Source of the DNA: Ignavibacteria bacterium | GTDB taxonomy: Bacteria > Bacteroidota > Ignavibacteria > Tepidaquicellales > OLB5 | Direction: 5' to 3' | Length of the DNA: 38,863 bases | NCBI GenBank assembly: GCA_030835085.1 | Contig: JAUQWQ010000065.1 | Span: 1-38,863 of the forward strand | Part shown: positions 18,262 to 27,511 of the stretch, one piece after another | Layout of the letters: every line of letters begins with the position of its first letter | How positions within the stretch are numbered: position 1 is the first letter of the stretch | Made by a program: the position numbers and the translations under genes | Notes under the pieces: model-generated | The model's input: the letters and a program-made list of their open reading frames with translations, nothing else | What the model was told of the DNA's origin: nothing | The model's database searches: none

Positions 18262-19053
18262 TTATTTTAATTTGAAGCTAAAAGGCACATTTATCCATAC
18301 CTTGACCGGTTTGTTGCTTTGTAATCCCGGGGTAAATTGCAGCTGTTTAGCTTTATCTTTTACTTCACTGTGGAATACTTCCGGACCGCTGAGCGATCCT
18401 ATTTTTATAACATTACCATCCGGACCTACTAGTACTTTTACTGTTACCTTACCTTCAATACCTGCCTCAATTGCCAATCCCGGATATTCCATCCCGGCGC
18501 GAACCTGCGAAAGATTTATACACTCAGGAACAACATCAACTTCGGCGCTGGTATAAGTAGTGTTAACCGGATCTTTAACAACATCATTAACCCTGTTATC
18601 AATTTTAATATCGTCAATTTTTATATTATCATTGGATGCAATAATTATAGTATCACCTGTTCTTGAGGTAGTTGTATTAATATTGTTAAGCTCATCCTGT
18701 GTTTTCAAAACAACATCGTCTGCGTCAGATTTCCGTACCGGCTGCGGTTCCAAAGATGAAAGGTCTTTAACTTTCTGCACAATTTCATCTTCCTTAACAG
18801 GAGGTAATTCAGTTTCATCAATAGGCGGAGGTGTAAAATCTACATCCGTTAAAATTATCGGTGTTTTAGGATTATAAGGTATTTCCTTTGCCTTTGACTG
18901 GTTAATGTAGGCAACAAGCATATAAGCCGCAATTAACGCTATATGAATTGTAACCGCAACAATGAATCCTTTTAAGGTATACCCCTGCTGGAGCTTTTTC
19001 AGTTCAGGTGCTCCGTATTTATCATTATTTATGAGTGTTATAGTATCGTTCAT
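18262..19053 (-). CDS. TonB family energy-transducer protein
   Basis: The protein carries one N-terminal membrane helix (about 28-50), a proline- and acid-rich periplasmic stretch (about 55-175, including PKTPIILTDVDFTPPPIDE) and a C-terminal TonB domain with YPGLAIEAGIEGKVTVKVLV...DKAKQLQFTPG...VPFSFKL. TonB transmits proton-motive energy from ExbB/ExbD to outer-membrane transporters; exbB and exbD are not in this window. The 263 residues and the domain order fit the Bacteroidota TonB-like group. The start is well supported by a strong AAGGAGGAAGTT ribosome-binding site before the ATG, the best in the window. The gene has its own terminator and is probably monocistronic. Confidence 0.9.
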   Translation of the reverse strand: MNDTITLINNDKYGAPELKKLQQGYTLKGFIVAVTIHIALIAAYMLVAYINQSKAKEIPYNPKTPIILTDVDFTPPPIDETELPPVKEDEIVQKVKDLSSLEPQPVRKSDADDVVLKTQDELNNINTTTSRTGDTIIIASNDNIKIDDIKIDNRVNDVVKDPVNTTYTSAEVDVVPECINLSQVRAGMEYPGLAIEAGIEGKVTVKVLVGPDGNVIKIGSLSGPEVFHSEVKDKAKQLQFTPGLQSNKPVKVWINVPFSFKLK

Positions 19054-19202
19054 AACTTCCTCCTTTTACAGGCTGTATGTTTGCCTTTAAATGTTATACT
19101 TTCTGCGTAAATTATTGTTCCTGCTGAGAAATACTTAATTTTTATTTAAGGTAATTCATTTTTGTTGAAATCATAATAAATTATACATATTTTGCATATA
19201 AT

Positions 19203-20141
19203 ATGTGTACTTATATGTTTAAAATATTTGGTTTTGTAGTGATTTTTACGGTTTTTTCTGTCTTTGGCTGTAGCAATAAGAAACAGGGTAAAGAGAAAGA
19301 TAACAAGGAAAAATCCACAATAGAAAAGGAACAGAATAACAGAGAGAATTTGCCTGAAGGAAAAGGGAGTCTGAGTGATTATGATATTTCATCAGATTCG
19401 CCAAAAAGGGTAAACCTGCCAACTGAACTGCTTGAAGTTTCAGGTATAACATTCACTGATGATAACAGGTTGTTTGCACATGGCGATGAAGATGGTGATA
19501 TTTTTGAAATAGATCCTGCTAATGGTAAGATCATAAAAAAATTTCATCTAGGCAGCCTTTTAGTAGTAAAAGGTGACTTTGAGGACATAACTTATGTAAA
19601 CGGGAAATTTTACCTGATAGAATCAAACGGAAAGCTATATGAATTCACAGAAGGGAATAATGGAGAATTTGTAAAATATCAAACCTATAAGACATTTCTT
19701 ACTGCAAAAAATGATGTTGAAGGTTTGTGTTATGATAATGAAACAAATTCATTACTTCTTGCATGTAAAGAATCAGCCGGTAAAGAGTTTGGCAATGATA
19801 AGACTATATATTCATTTGCATTGGATAATTTAGAACTTGAACAAGCTCCCCGTTTTATAATATCTTTTAAAGATATTAAAAATAATACAGTTGAAGGCAA
19901 ATTTAATCCTTCAGGTATTGCAAGGAATCCGGTAAGTGGTACGTTTTACATAATTGCTGCGCGCGGTAACACAATTCTTGAAATATCAAAAAACGGAGAA
20001 ATCCTGGACCAGGCAGATCTGCCTGAAAAAGTACATATCCAGGCAGAAGGAATAGCGTTTAAAAGTGATGGTACCCTTTATATCAGCAATGAAGGTAAAA
20101 ATAAGCAGGGCTATTTTATAGAGTATAAAATAAATAAGTAA
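19203..20141 (+). CDS. Lipoprotein beta-propeller of the SdiA-regulated (YjiK) type
   Basis: The N-terminus is a lipoprotein signal ending in SVFGC with Cys23 as the lipidation site (Cys19 if the ATG at 19215 is used). A lysine/glutamate-rich low-complexity linker follows (about 25-55). The folded part has repeated blades such as LLEVSGITFTDDNRLFAHGDEDGDIFEIDPANG, DFEDITYVNGKFYLIE and EGIAFKSDGTLYISNEG, characteristic of the SdiA-regulated domain, a calcium-phytase-like propeller. The exact activity of that family is not established. It probably sits on the periplasmic or surface face of a membrane. Confidence 0.8.
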   Translation: MCTYMFKIFGFVVIFTVFSVFGCSNKKQGKEKDNKEKSTIEKEQNNRENLPEGKGSLSDYDISSDSPKRVNLPTELLEVSGITFTDDNRLFAHGDEDGDIFEIDPANGKIIKKFHLGSLLVVKGDFEDITYVNGKFYLIESNGKLYEFTEGNNGEFVKYQTYKTFLTAKNDVEGLCYDNETNSLLLACKESAGKEFGNDKTIYSFALDNLELEQAPRFIISFKDIKNNTVEGKFNPSGIARNPVSGTFYIIAARGNTILEISKNGEILDQADLPEKVHIQAEGIAFKSDGTLYISNEGKNKQGYFIEYKINK

Positions 20142-20216
20142 TTGTTGCATGGGTTTTTAATGTTTTTCACATTAATAGTATACCTGTAAATATTTCATCC
20201 AAATACCGGAGGCATA

Positions 20217-22898
20217 ATGTTATTTTATAAGTTCATACTTATTGCTCTTATTTGTTTAATTAATTCTGGTTCATTTTTCCAAATATATCCGCAAACTGAT
20301 ACAGATTGGTTTTCTGAATACAAAACTGTTACACCAGGGAAAAATTATGATGCCGGTGCTATTCATGAATTTTTCTTCGGCTCACACTGGCGTGATATCT
20401 GGACAACACCTGTAAAAGCAGGTGTGATCAATATAAAAAAATATGGCGGGGGACTTACTCCAACCGAAAAAGGCGGCGGCCTCCAGACAAAAGCACTGAA
20501 GTTTAAGGGCGGTGACGGTAAAGAATATAAATTCCGTTCACTTGATAAAGACCCCAAAAAAACCCTGCCCCGGGAACTTCAGGAATCGGTTGCTAAACAT
20601 ATCATACAGGACCAGATAAGTTCATCAAACCCATATGCAGGTTTTGTCGTAAATCCTATTTTAGATGCTGCAGGTGTTTTTCATTCAGATTATACGTTGG
20701 TAATACTTCCAAATGACCCTGATTTAGGAGAGTATCAAAAGGAATTTGGTGGTCTGCTTGGTTTGATGGAAATTGTACCGGATGAAGTACAGTATGAGGG
20801 TTCGGATAAGGTTATTGGTACGGTAAAACTTCTTGAAAGATTAAATAAAGAATTAGATGAATCTGTTGATAGCCGAGCTTTTCTAAAAGCAAGGCTGCTT
20901 GACATATTTTTAGGTGATTGGGACCGTCATAAGGACCAATGGAAGTGGATCAGATTCAAGGATGGTGAAAATAAAGTCTACAAACCTTTTCCTATGGATA
21001 GAGATCAGGCATTTGCAAAGTTTGACGGTTTGCTGCCTTTTTTTGCAGAACAAAATGTGCCCCAACTGAATAATTTTGGGTACAGCTATCCCGATATGCT
21101 ATACATGACATGGAGCGGCAGGTACCTTGATCAGCGGTTCCTTGTGTTCCTTTCCCGTGATTCATGGGATGAAGTAACCAATGAAGTAGTAAGCGTACTT
21201 ACAAATGATGTAATTGAAAACGCGGTTAAGAAACTGCCGGCAGAAGTTTACCATAAAGCAAAGGATGAAATTGAATCAAAACTCAAGTCCAGGCGTGATG
21301 ATCTTAAAAAAGCTTCGGGGGATTATTACGAACTAGTGAATTCAGTTGTGGATATTTATGCAACAGATAAAGATGATCTTGTTAGTATTGGATTTAACCC
21401 TATGACGAACACTTATGACCCGAATAGTGATAATAAAGATTTCACGGAAATTATGATATTAGAAAATAAAGAAGATGCAGGTAAAAACAAAGATGAAATA
21501 TTGAAATATAAGCGTTTCAATAATGAAATCACAGATGAAATTAGGATATATGTTCAGGATGGTGATGATAAGGTGATAATATCGGGAAATTCAGATAATG
21601 CCCCGAAAATCAGGATTATTGGCGGTGACGGAAAAGATATTATTATCAATTCTTCAGATGACAATGTACTATTTTATGATGACGGTAAAAAAACAGTAAC
21701 AAAGGGAAATGTATCGTGGGATGAGAGTAATTTTAAATTAAGTTATGAGAAGCTGCAAAATGATCTCAAAAAAAAGAAAGATAGAATATCCAAGGAAGAA
21801 AAGAAAAAATTTGAAGAGGAAATTGCAGAATTGAGATATAACCCGGTTATGCCGCCTGATAAATTTAATAAAACAAGTTTTTTTCCTTTGTTTTTCTATA
21901 CTCCTGATATAGGTCCCTTTTTTGGGGGTACTTACAGCTTCCGCAAGTACGGATTCAGGATGGACCCTTATTTATATAAACTGAATTTTAATGCCGGTTA
22001 TGCGCCTGCAAAAAAAAGTTTAACAGGTTTAGTGGCTGATCTAGATTTTGATTTTATGGGGATAATTAAAAATGCCAAAATGAATTTTCATTTCCGTAAA
22101 TCCGGGCTAGAAATTAACAATTACTTCGGGCAGGGGAATGAAACATACTTTAATAATAACGCATATGAAAGTAATTATTATGAGGTAGTTCATGAAGAGT
22201 TTACAGTCAACCCTTCCATTTCATTTCCCCGGCATAAGCCGTTATATTTCAATTCAGGTATTATATTCAAAAATTTTGACGTTAAACAAAGCGATACTAT
22301 TGACTACATTTCGAAAAGCTTAACAACTAGTCCTGTTAACCTGCTGGGGGTTTCCGGGGGGGTAACATATGATAAACGTGATCACCCAACAGCTCCTTTC
22401 AAAGGATATTATTTAAGTTTTCAGGGTAATTATTACCCCGGAATATTTGATGAAGCATATAATTTTGGAAAAGTATCAGGTGATATAAGAGGTTATTGGG
22501 GATACAAACAAAATATATCTCTGGGGCTCAGGATATGGGGGGAAAAAGTTATTGGTGATTTCCCGTTCTTTGAATCAGCTTTCCTTGGAGGTTCCAGGCT
22601 GCTTCGCGGCTTCGCAGGAGAAAGATTTGCTGGTGACGGTGCATTGCTAGGTTCAGCTGAATTCAGATTAAAGCTTTTCAATATGAACATTCTTTTGCCG
22701 GAGGCTGTTGGAATTTTTACATTTGCGGAAACTGGCAGGGTATTTGTAAAAGGAGAAAGTTCAAACCTTTGGCATACAGGTTACGGAGCAGGTTTGTTTA
22801 TGTTTTTGCTGAACAGGGATATAACTTTCAGGTTTACCGTGGCAAGATCTAAAGAACGTGAAAAAGTATTTTACTTTGGAACCGGTTTTTCATTCTGA
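20217..22898 (+). CDS. Outer-membrane Omp85-type barrel fused to a FAM20/HipA-like kinase domain
   Basis: An N-terminal signal (about 1-25) is followed by a kinase-like region. ALKF...EYKFRSLDKD (93-111) resembles the beta3 lysine strand. LLDIFLGDWDRHKDQW (227-242) resembles the catalytic GNxDRH loop of FAM20/HipA kinases, and PMDRDQAF (259-266) resembles the metal-binding loop after it. A middle region (about 400-500) has a GGDGKDII repeat resembling calcium-binding turns. Residues about 570-893 form a BamA/TamA-like barrel (RDHPTAPFKGYYLSFQG, GGSRLLRGFAGERFAGDG, ending in FGTGFSF). No POTRA repeats are evident. Related Bacteroidota proteins usually carry a metallophosphatase domain at the N-terminus, which is missing here. 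The start has a GGAGG ribosome-binding site. Kinase activity is an inference. Confidence 0.78.
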   Translation: MLFYKFILIALICLINSGSFFQIYPQTDTDWFSEYKTVTPGKNYDAGAIHEFFFGSHWRDIWTTPVKAGVINIKKYGGGLTPTEKGGGLQTKALKFKGGDGKEYKFRSLDKDPKKTLPRELQESVAKHIIQDQISSSNPYAGFVVNPILDAAGVFHSDYTLVILPNDPDLGEYQKEFGGLLGLMEIVPDEVQYEGSDKVIGTVKLLERLNKELDESVDSRAFLKARLLDIFLGDWDRHKDQWKWIRFKDGENKVYKPFPMDRDQAFAKFDGLLPFFAEQNVPQLNNFGYSYPDMLYMTWSGRYLDQRFLVFLSRDSWDEVTNEVVSVLTNDVIENAVKKLPAEVYHKAKDEIESKLKSRRDDLKKASGDYYELVNSVVDIYATDKDDLVSIGFNPMTNTYDPNSDNKDFTEIMILENKEDAGKNKDEILKYKRFNNEITDEIRIYVQDGDDKVIISGNSDNAPKIRIIGGDGKDIIINSSDDNVLFYDDGKKTVTKGNVSWDESNFKLSYEKLQNDLKKKKDRISKEEKKKFEEEIAELRYNPVMPPDKFNKTSFFPLFFYTPDIGPFFGGTYSFRKYGFRMDPYLYKLNFNAGYAPAKKSLTGLVADLDFDFMGIIKNAKMNFHFRKSGLEINNYFGQGNETYFNNNAYESNYYEVVHEEFTVNPSISFPRHKPLYFNSGIIFKNFDVKQSDTIDYISKSLTTSPVNLLGVSGGVTYDKRDHPTAPFKGYYLSFQGNYYPGIFDEAYNFGKVSGDIRGYWGYKQNISLGLRIWGEKVIGDFPFFESAFLGGSRLLRGFAGERFAGDGALLGSAEFRLKLFNMNILLPEAVGIFTFAETGRVFVKGESSNLWHTGYGAGLFMFLLNRDITFRFTVARSKEREKVFYFGTGFSF

Positions 22899-22900
22899 AA

Positions 22901-23761
22901 TCAGAAATCATATGTGAAGTTTATTCCGTTCATTGTTGGTGAAAAGGAAAATCCCCCGCTCTTTTTCATTTTTCGTTTATCTTCTTTTTCTCTATCACGC
23001 TCCCTGTGAATAACAAACATAGATGAACCAAATCCCAGGGCAGCACCAAATACAATATCGCTGAACCAGTGCTTATCATAATGAAGTCTAGCATAGCCTG
23101 TTAAGGCTGCAAAGGAATATAAAATACCCCGTGCCCACCATGTATCAATTTGCTCCGCAAGAATTGTTGAAGTAGCAAATGCTACTACAGTATGTCCCGA
23201 AGGAAACGATTGTGTATCACCCGCGGAATTAAACCACGAAAATTCATATTGATTTCCCGAAGAGCTGAATGGTCGGTGCCTGCCGGTTGCGTACCTGAGG
23301 GCCATTGTTACGGTTCCCGAGTATACAAGTGACTGAATAAGCATTCTGCCGGTTTTCCTTAATTCACTTTCACGGGCTAAAAGCCCGATAGTATATAATG
23401 CTCCCCCGAAAATACTGGGATACTGAACATAACCGTAGGCAATCGGTCCGTCCAGAAATGTACCGGTATATTTTTCTGTTCCAGGTACCGAAAATTGTTT
23501 TCTTACATCTTTATCAACTGTTGATGAGAGTATTGTCCCGCCAACAACCGCAGATGATATGATGAGATTTTTATTGCTGCTGAACGGTGCGGCAAAGAAT
23601 GCTCCCCAGTCAATTGCGAAATACTTCAAGTCATATCCAAGATCCTGAAATATTGTAGTCTTTTTAGGTTTAAATGTTCTTTTGGTAACTGTTGAATCAG
23701 CCTTTAATGCTATATTCAGGAACATAAGTAAAATTACTGCTCTAATTAAAAATTTCATCAA
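22901..23761 (-). CDS. PAP2-family phosphatase, exported
   Basis: A signal peptide (1-21) precedes a type 2 phosphatidic acid phosphatase domain. All three motifs are visible: RYATGRHRP (156-164, the first arginine replacing the usual lysine), SFPSGH (185-190) and RLHYDKHWFSD (225-235), with catalytic histidines 190 and 231. Such enzymes dephosphorylate lipid or isoprenoid phosphates, for example undecaprenyl pyrophosphate or phosphatidic acid. Several hydrophobic helices surround the site. The gene converges on the barrel-kinase gene with a 2-nt gap. Confidence 0.9.
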   Translation of the reverse strand: MMKFLIRAVILLMFLNIALKADSTVTKRTFKPKKTTIFQDLGYDLKYFAIDWGAFFAAPFSSNKNLIISSAVVGGTILSSTVDKDVRKQFSVPGTEKYTGTFLDGPIAYGYVQYPSIFGGALYTIGLLARESELRKTGRMLIQSLVYSGTVTMALRYATGRHRPFSSSGNQYEFSWFNSAGDTQSFPSGHTVVAFATSTILAEQIDTWWARGILYSFAALTGYARLHYDKHWFSDIVFGAALGFGSSMFVIHRERDREKEDKRKMKKSGGFSFSPTMNGINFTYDF

Positions 23762-23839
23762 ATTAACTGAATTAATATTATCATAAATTATTTATAAATT
23801 AACGGGTTTTAAAATTTAAGACAAGTATATAATAAATAT

Positions 23840-24886
23840 ATGTCAATGAATGCAAATACGGCTGCAAAACTAAAGAATGTTATTTATGTTTCCATATTAG
23901 GAGGTGTAATTGGTCCGTTATTTACATGTATTGCATTCGGGTTTGATCTAGAAAGGGCGATCAAAGGAATTGTTGCAGGTGTACTTATTTCTTCAATGAG
24001 CGCTTATTTTGAAACTTTTGTTTTTAGAGGTAAATTAAAAAAGCTGAAGTTTTCTATTGTTCTTCTGCTGAGAACTTTGACTTACATTTCTATCATTTCT
24101 TTTTCTGTATTAATGGTATGGGTAGCTCATGAAGCAATGCTGAACAGCAGGGGAATTATTGATACGATACTCACAGATGACTTCGGTAATTTCATTACAA
24201 AAACGTTTCCTTATATATTTATTTTTTCATTTTCTTTCAGTTTTCTTGTGAACTTCCTTGTCCAGATAAACGACCTTCTTGGCAAAGGCGTACTATTAAA
24301 CTACATTACTGGAAGGTATCATAAACCCAAGATTGAAGAAAGATTTTTTATGTTCCTGGATCTTGAATCCTCTACTACCATAGCAGAAACTATTGGTCCG
24401 GTGAAATACCATGAGTTTATGAACAGTTACTTTTTTGATATCAATGATCCTATAATAGCTTCAAAGGGTGAAATATATCAATATGCAGGTGATGAAGTTA
24501 TAATCAGCTGGAAAAAGAATAATGGAATTAAAGATGCGAATTGTATTAAATGTTATTTTGATATCAGGGATAAGATCGAATATCTGCAGCAAAGGTATAT
24601 AAAAGAATTCGGTTTAATACCCGGTTTCAAAGCCGGCATACATTTCGGGGAAGTTGTAATTGGCGAAGTCGGGGATTCAAGGAAAGAGATCGTCTTCCAC
24701 GGGGATGTTTTGAACACCGCTTCCAGAATTCAGGGGCAGGCGAAAGTTCTGAACAAACAACTGCTGATCTCAGAAGATGCGTTAAAATGTCTGGATCTGA
24801 ACAATAGATTTAGATCTTCTGAACTGGGTAAATATAAACTGAAAGGGAAAGAAATTGAAACGGTAATTTACGAAGTTAACAAATAG
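23840..24886 (+). CDS. Membrane class III nucleotide cyclase
   Basis: The N-terminal third has four hydrophobic helices (about 14-34, 43-60, 72-96, 122-145), and the C-terminal 180 residues are a class III cyclase domain. Metal-binding Asp174 (FLDLESST) and Asp218 (AGDEVIISW) are present, as are the transition-state residues Asn292 and Arg296 (VLNTASRIQ), so the domain should be active. Residues that usually select the purine differ: Gln214 stands where adenylate cyclases have lysine, and Val285 where they have aspartate or threonine. The product could be cAMP, cGMP or another cyclic nucleotide. It lies 3.7 kb from an HD-PycTM gene, on the other strand and with other genes between. Confidence 0.88.
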   Translation: MSMNANTAAKLKNVIYVSILGGVIGPLFTCIAFGFDLERAIKGIVAGVLISSMSAYFETFVFRGKLKKLKFSIVLLLRTLTYISIISFSVLMVWVAHEAMLNSRGIIDTILTDDFGNFITKTFPYIFIFSFSFSFLVNFLVQINDLLGKGVLLNYITGRYHKPKIEERFFMFLDLESSTTIAETIGPVKYHEFMNSYFFDINDPIIASKGEIYQYAGDEVIISWKKNNGIKDANCIKCYFDIRDKIEYLQQRYIKEFGLIPGFKAGIHFGEVVIGEVGDSRKEIVFHGDVLNTASRIQGQAKVLNKQLLISEDALKCLDLNNRFRSSELGKYKLKGKEIETVIYEVNK

Positions 24887-24889
24887 CTC

Positions 24890-26956
24890 TTATTTAAAAC
24901 TTTTCATGTATTCATAGATCTCATACTGCGAGCGGTGTTCTGAAATACTATCTGTTTTCCTGTATGCATTAGTTTGCTTCTCATCTATAACTCGTGCTTT
25001 AACGTTATCACTTAGCTTAATATTCACAATATGTTTAATAATATTTTTCAGGTCGTTATCATAAACAGGGAAAGCTACTTCTATCCTCCGGCTTAAATTC
25101 CGTTTCATCCAGTCAGCGCTGGATAGATAAATTTTTTCATCGCCTCCGTTATTGAAGATGTATACCCTGTCATGCTCAAGAAACCTGTCTATTATACTTA
25201 TTCCCCGGATATTCTCACTCATAGATTTTATGCCGGGTATAAGGCAGCATATTCCGCGTACTATCATATTCACTTTAACTCCGGCATTACTTGCCTCATA
25301 AAGTTTTTTGATCATTCTTTCATCTTCTAAGCTGTTAAGTTTAATAGTAATAGCGGCGGGCTGTCCCTGCTGCGCAAAGGCAATTTCATTTTCTATCATA
25401 GCCTGGAAACCCTGGCGCATGCCATAATGAGCAACAAGGAGATGTTTGAACTCAAACTCGCTGATATTACCTTCAAGCGCTTCAAAAACTTTTTCAACTT
25501 CATCAGCAATGCCCGGATTAGCTGTAAAAAAACCGTAATCTGTATAAAGCCGTGCGGTTTTTTCATTAAAATTCCCGGTCGATAGATATGCATAATTCCT
25601 TAATATATTGTTTTCTTCCCTGGTAATTAATGCTATTTTGGCATGAACCTTTAAACCGGGCAGACTGTAGAGTACTTTAACCCCAGCCTTCTGCATTTCT
25701 TCCGCACTTTTTATATTTATCTCTTCATCAAATCTCGCTTTTATTTCCACAAATGCTGTTACTTCTTTGCCTCTGTGGGCTGCTTTTACGAGCGCGTTTA
25801 CTATTTTAGAGTCCTTAGCTACCCTGTATTGCGTTATCTTGATTGATTTGACTGCAGGATCTTTTGCAGCCTGCTCAACAGCATTTATAACGTAATCATA
25901 TGACTGGTATGGAAAATACAATAACTGGTCATGTTCTGCAGCGGAATCGAAAATATTTTTTTTAAGATCAAGCTCTTTTGATTTGAGCGGTTTCATATCA
26001 GGGTAGTTCAGCTCTTTAATTCCTGGATTGGGAAAAGTAAAGAAATCGCTGAAATTATGGTATTTCCCTCCGGGGTACAGGTCTTCCTCAGATAGCAGCA
26101 ACGCTTCTTTCAGAAAATTCAGAAATGAAGCCGGCATGGACCTGTCATACAAAAATCTTGAAGGTGCACCGCTTGAACGTTTTGCAAGGCTTTTTTTCAT
26201 CTTGTCCAGAAGGTTTCCCGAAAATTCATCTTCGATATATAATTCTGCATCACGGGTTAATTTTACTGCATACGATTCATGTACGTTGTATCCGTAAAAA
26301 ATATTCGGCAGAAAATAACGGATTATGTCATCCAGGAACATTACATAATTATTGTTGCCGATCTTCGGAAGCAATATGAATCTATCAATATGGTTCGTCG
26401 GTATCTCAACAATGGCAGATAGATACCTTTTATGCTTTAGCTGTTTATCAGAACTTCCATTATGCTTTGAAGATAGTTTTACTGCAAGATACAGTCTTTG
26501 ATTTCGAAGAAACGGGGTTATCTTTTTACGCGCAATTATCATTGGCATTATATGCGGTACAACCTGCGAATTGAACAATTCAGATATAAATTCTTTCTGG
26601 ACAATATTTAACTGAGTATGATCTATCAGATAAATATTATTTTGTTCAAGTTCAGGTTTAATAATATTTACAAAAGTATCGCCGTATTCTTCCTGCATTT
26701 TAACAACTGTTTTGTGCAGTTTTTCCAGCAGCTTTTCAACATCGAACTTAAGTTCCTTTTGAGTTTTTTTCTTTAGGTCCAGAAGAGATCTTAGAGAGGC
26801 CACCCTGACACGGAAAAATTCATCAAGATTAGATGAAAATATTGCCAGGAATTTGATCTTATCATATAATGGTGTTGATGGATCTTTAGCTTCCTGAAGC
26901 ACACGATGATTGAACGATAGCCAGCTTAATTCGCGGTTAAAAAATTTATATTCCAT
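24890..26956 (-). CDS. ppk1: Polyphosphate kinase 1
   Basis: Ppk1 transfers the gamma phosphate of ATP to inorganic polyphosphate through a phosphohistidine intermediate. I place the start at the ATG at 26956, giving MEYKFFNRELSWLSFNHRVL, which is the conserved family N-terminus; a frame from 27034 would add 26 unrelated residues. The 688-residue protein has catalytic His438 in LKVHAKIALI, the second conserved histidine His595 in FLEHDRVYIF, and typical GNLLDKM-like and TQYRVAKDSKIV segments. It overlaps the sixA-like gene by 11 nt, indicating translational coupling. Its stop is 3 nt from that of the convergent cyclase gene. Confidence 0.95.
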   Translation of the reverse strand: MEYKFFNRELSWLSFNHRVLQEAKDPSTPLYDKIKFLAIFSSNLDEFFRVRVASLRSLLDLKKKTQKELKFDVEKLLEKLHKTVVKMQEEYGDTFVNIIKPELEQNNIYLIDHTQLNIVQKEFISELFNSQVVPHIMPMIIARKKITPFLRNQRLYLAVKLSSKHNGSSDKQLKHKRYLSAIVEIPTNHIDRFILLPKIGNNNYVMFLDDIIRYFLPNIFYGYNVHESYAVKLTRDAELYIEDEFSGNLLDKMKKSLAKRSSGAPSRFLYDRSMPASFLNFLKEALLLSEEDLYPGGKYHNFSDFFTFPNPGIKELNYPDMKPLKSKELDLKKNIFDSAAEHDQLLYFPYQSYDYVINAVEQAAKDPAVKSIKITQYRVAKDSKIVNALVKAAHRGKEVTAFVEIKARFDEEINIKSAEEMQKAGVKVLYSLPGLKVHAKIALITREENNILRNYAYLSTGNFNEKTARLYTDYGFFTANPGIADEVEKVFEALEGNISEFEFKHLLVAHYGMRQGFQAMIENEIAFAQQGQPAAITIKLNSLEDERMIKKLYEASNAGVKVNMIVRGICCLIPGIKSMSENIRGISIIDRFLEHDRVYIFNNGGDEKIYLSSADWMKRNLSRRIEVAFPVYDNDLKNIIKHIVNIKLSDNVKARVIDEKQTNAYRKTDSISEHRSQYEIYEYMKSFK

Positions 26957-27449
26957 GTTTGAACATTTTTGGATAGATGAAGTATTCCAGTTTTCCTTTT
27001 TCTTTTTTAATTTTCTCCCAGTTACTGAACTCAAATATTATTTTAACAATTCCGCAGGTCGGGATATTATCGATTCGGGATCCGCTTAAGTAATTTGCAA
27101 AATCAGTAATACCGTAATTATGGCTGAAAAGCATTATTATCTTATCTTTGTTGCGGCATTCCTTCAAAACTTCAATAAAATCACCTATACCTGCCATATA
27201 GAGCCTGTTGTCGATAATGATATCTTTATGCATGTAACCTAATTCATCAGATATCAGCTTTGCAGTCTTAAAAGCTCTTTCAGCTGGACTCGAAATGATC
27301 AAATCAGGGTTTTCTTCTCTATTTTCAAGCATTCTGCCCATCATTGGGGCATCATTCTTCCCTCTCGCATTCAGCGGACGATCTTTATCACTTAAGCCGG
27401 GTTCAGTCCAGCTTGATTTGGCATGTCTGCAAAGAAATAATGTTAACAT
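26946..27449 (-). CDS. sixA: SixA-like phosphohistidine phosphatase
   Basis: The 167 residues belong to the histidine phosphatase (phosphoglycerate mutase-like) superfamily. The signature is FLCRHAKSSW with catalytic His9, followed by LSDKDRPLNARGKNDAP, which is typical of SixA. The second half has the ISSPAERAFKTA segment and a LFSHN motif near residues 108-112 with the second catalytic histidine. SixA removes phosphate from phosphohistidine in phosphorelay or PTS proteins. Here it overlaps ppk1, whose mechanism uses phosphohistidine. A TAATTTTG box lies 8 nt before its ATG. Confidence 0.88.
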   Translation of the reverse strand: MLTLFLCRHAKSSWTEPGLSDKDRPLNARGKNDAPMMGRMLENREENPDLIISSPAERAFKTAKLISDELGYMHKDIIIDNRLYMAGIGDFIEVLKECRNKDKIIMLFSHNYGITDFANYLSGSRIDNIPTCGIVKIIFEFSNWEKIKKEKGKLEYFIYPKMFKHGI

Positions 27450-27457
27450 AAGAATAA

Positions 27458-27465
27458 CAAAATTA
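27458..27465 (-). promoter_or_regulatory. TAnnTTTG -7 box for sixA-ppk1
   Basis: Minus-strand TAATTTTG ends 8 nt before the sixA-like ATG at 27449. It matches the Bacteroidota -7 consensus and would give an extremely short leader. Confidence 0.45.
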
Positions 27466-27511
27466 ACTAAATAAAAATTATAATAACACTGAAATTAAAA
27501 TCTCATTTAGT

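Noticed and set aside
20157-20175. TTAATGT/ACATTAA hairpin after the propeller lipoprotein gene
   Set aside because: Seven AT-rich pairs with no T tract after the stem; too weak to call a terminator.
26956-27034. 26-residue N-terminal extension of ppk1
   Set aside because: It lies within sixA in another frame and adds residues unrelated to Ppk; the conserved N-terminus starts at the ATG at 26956.
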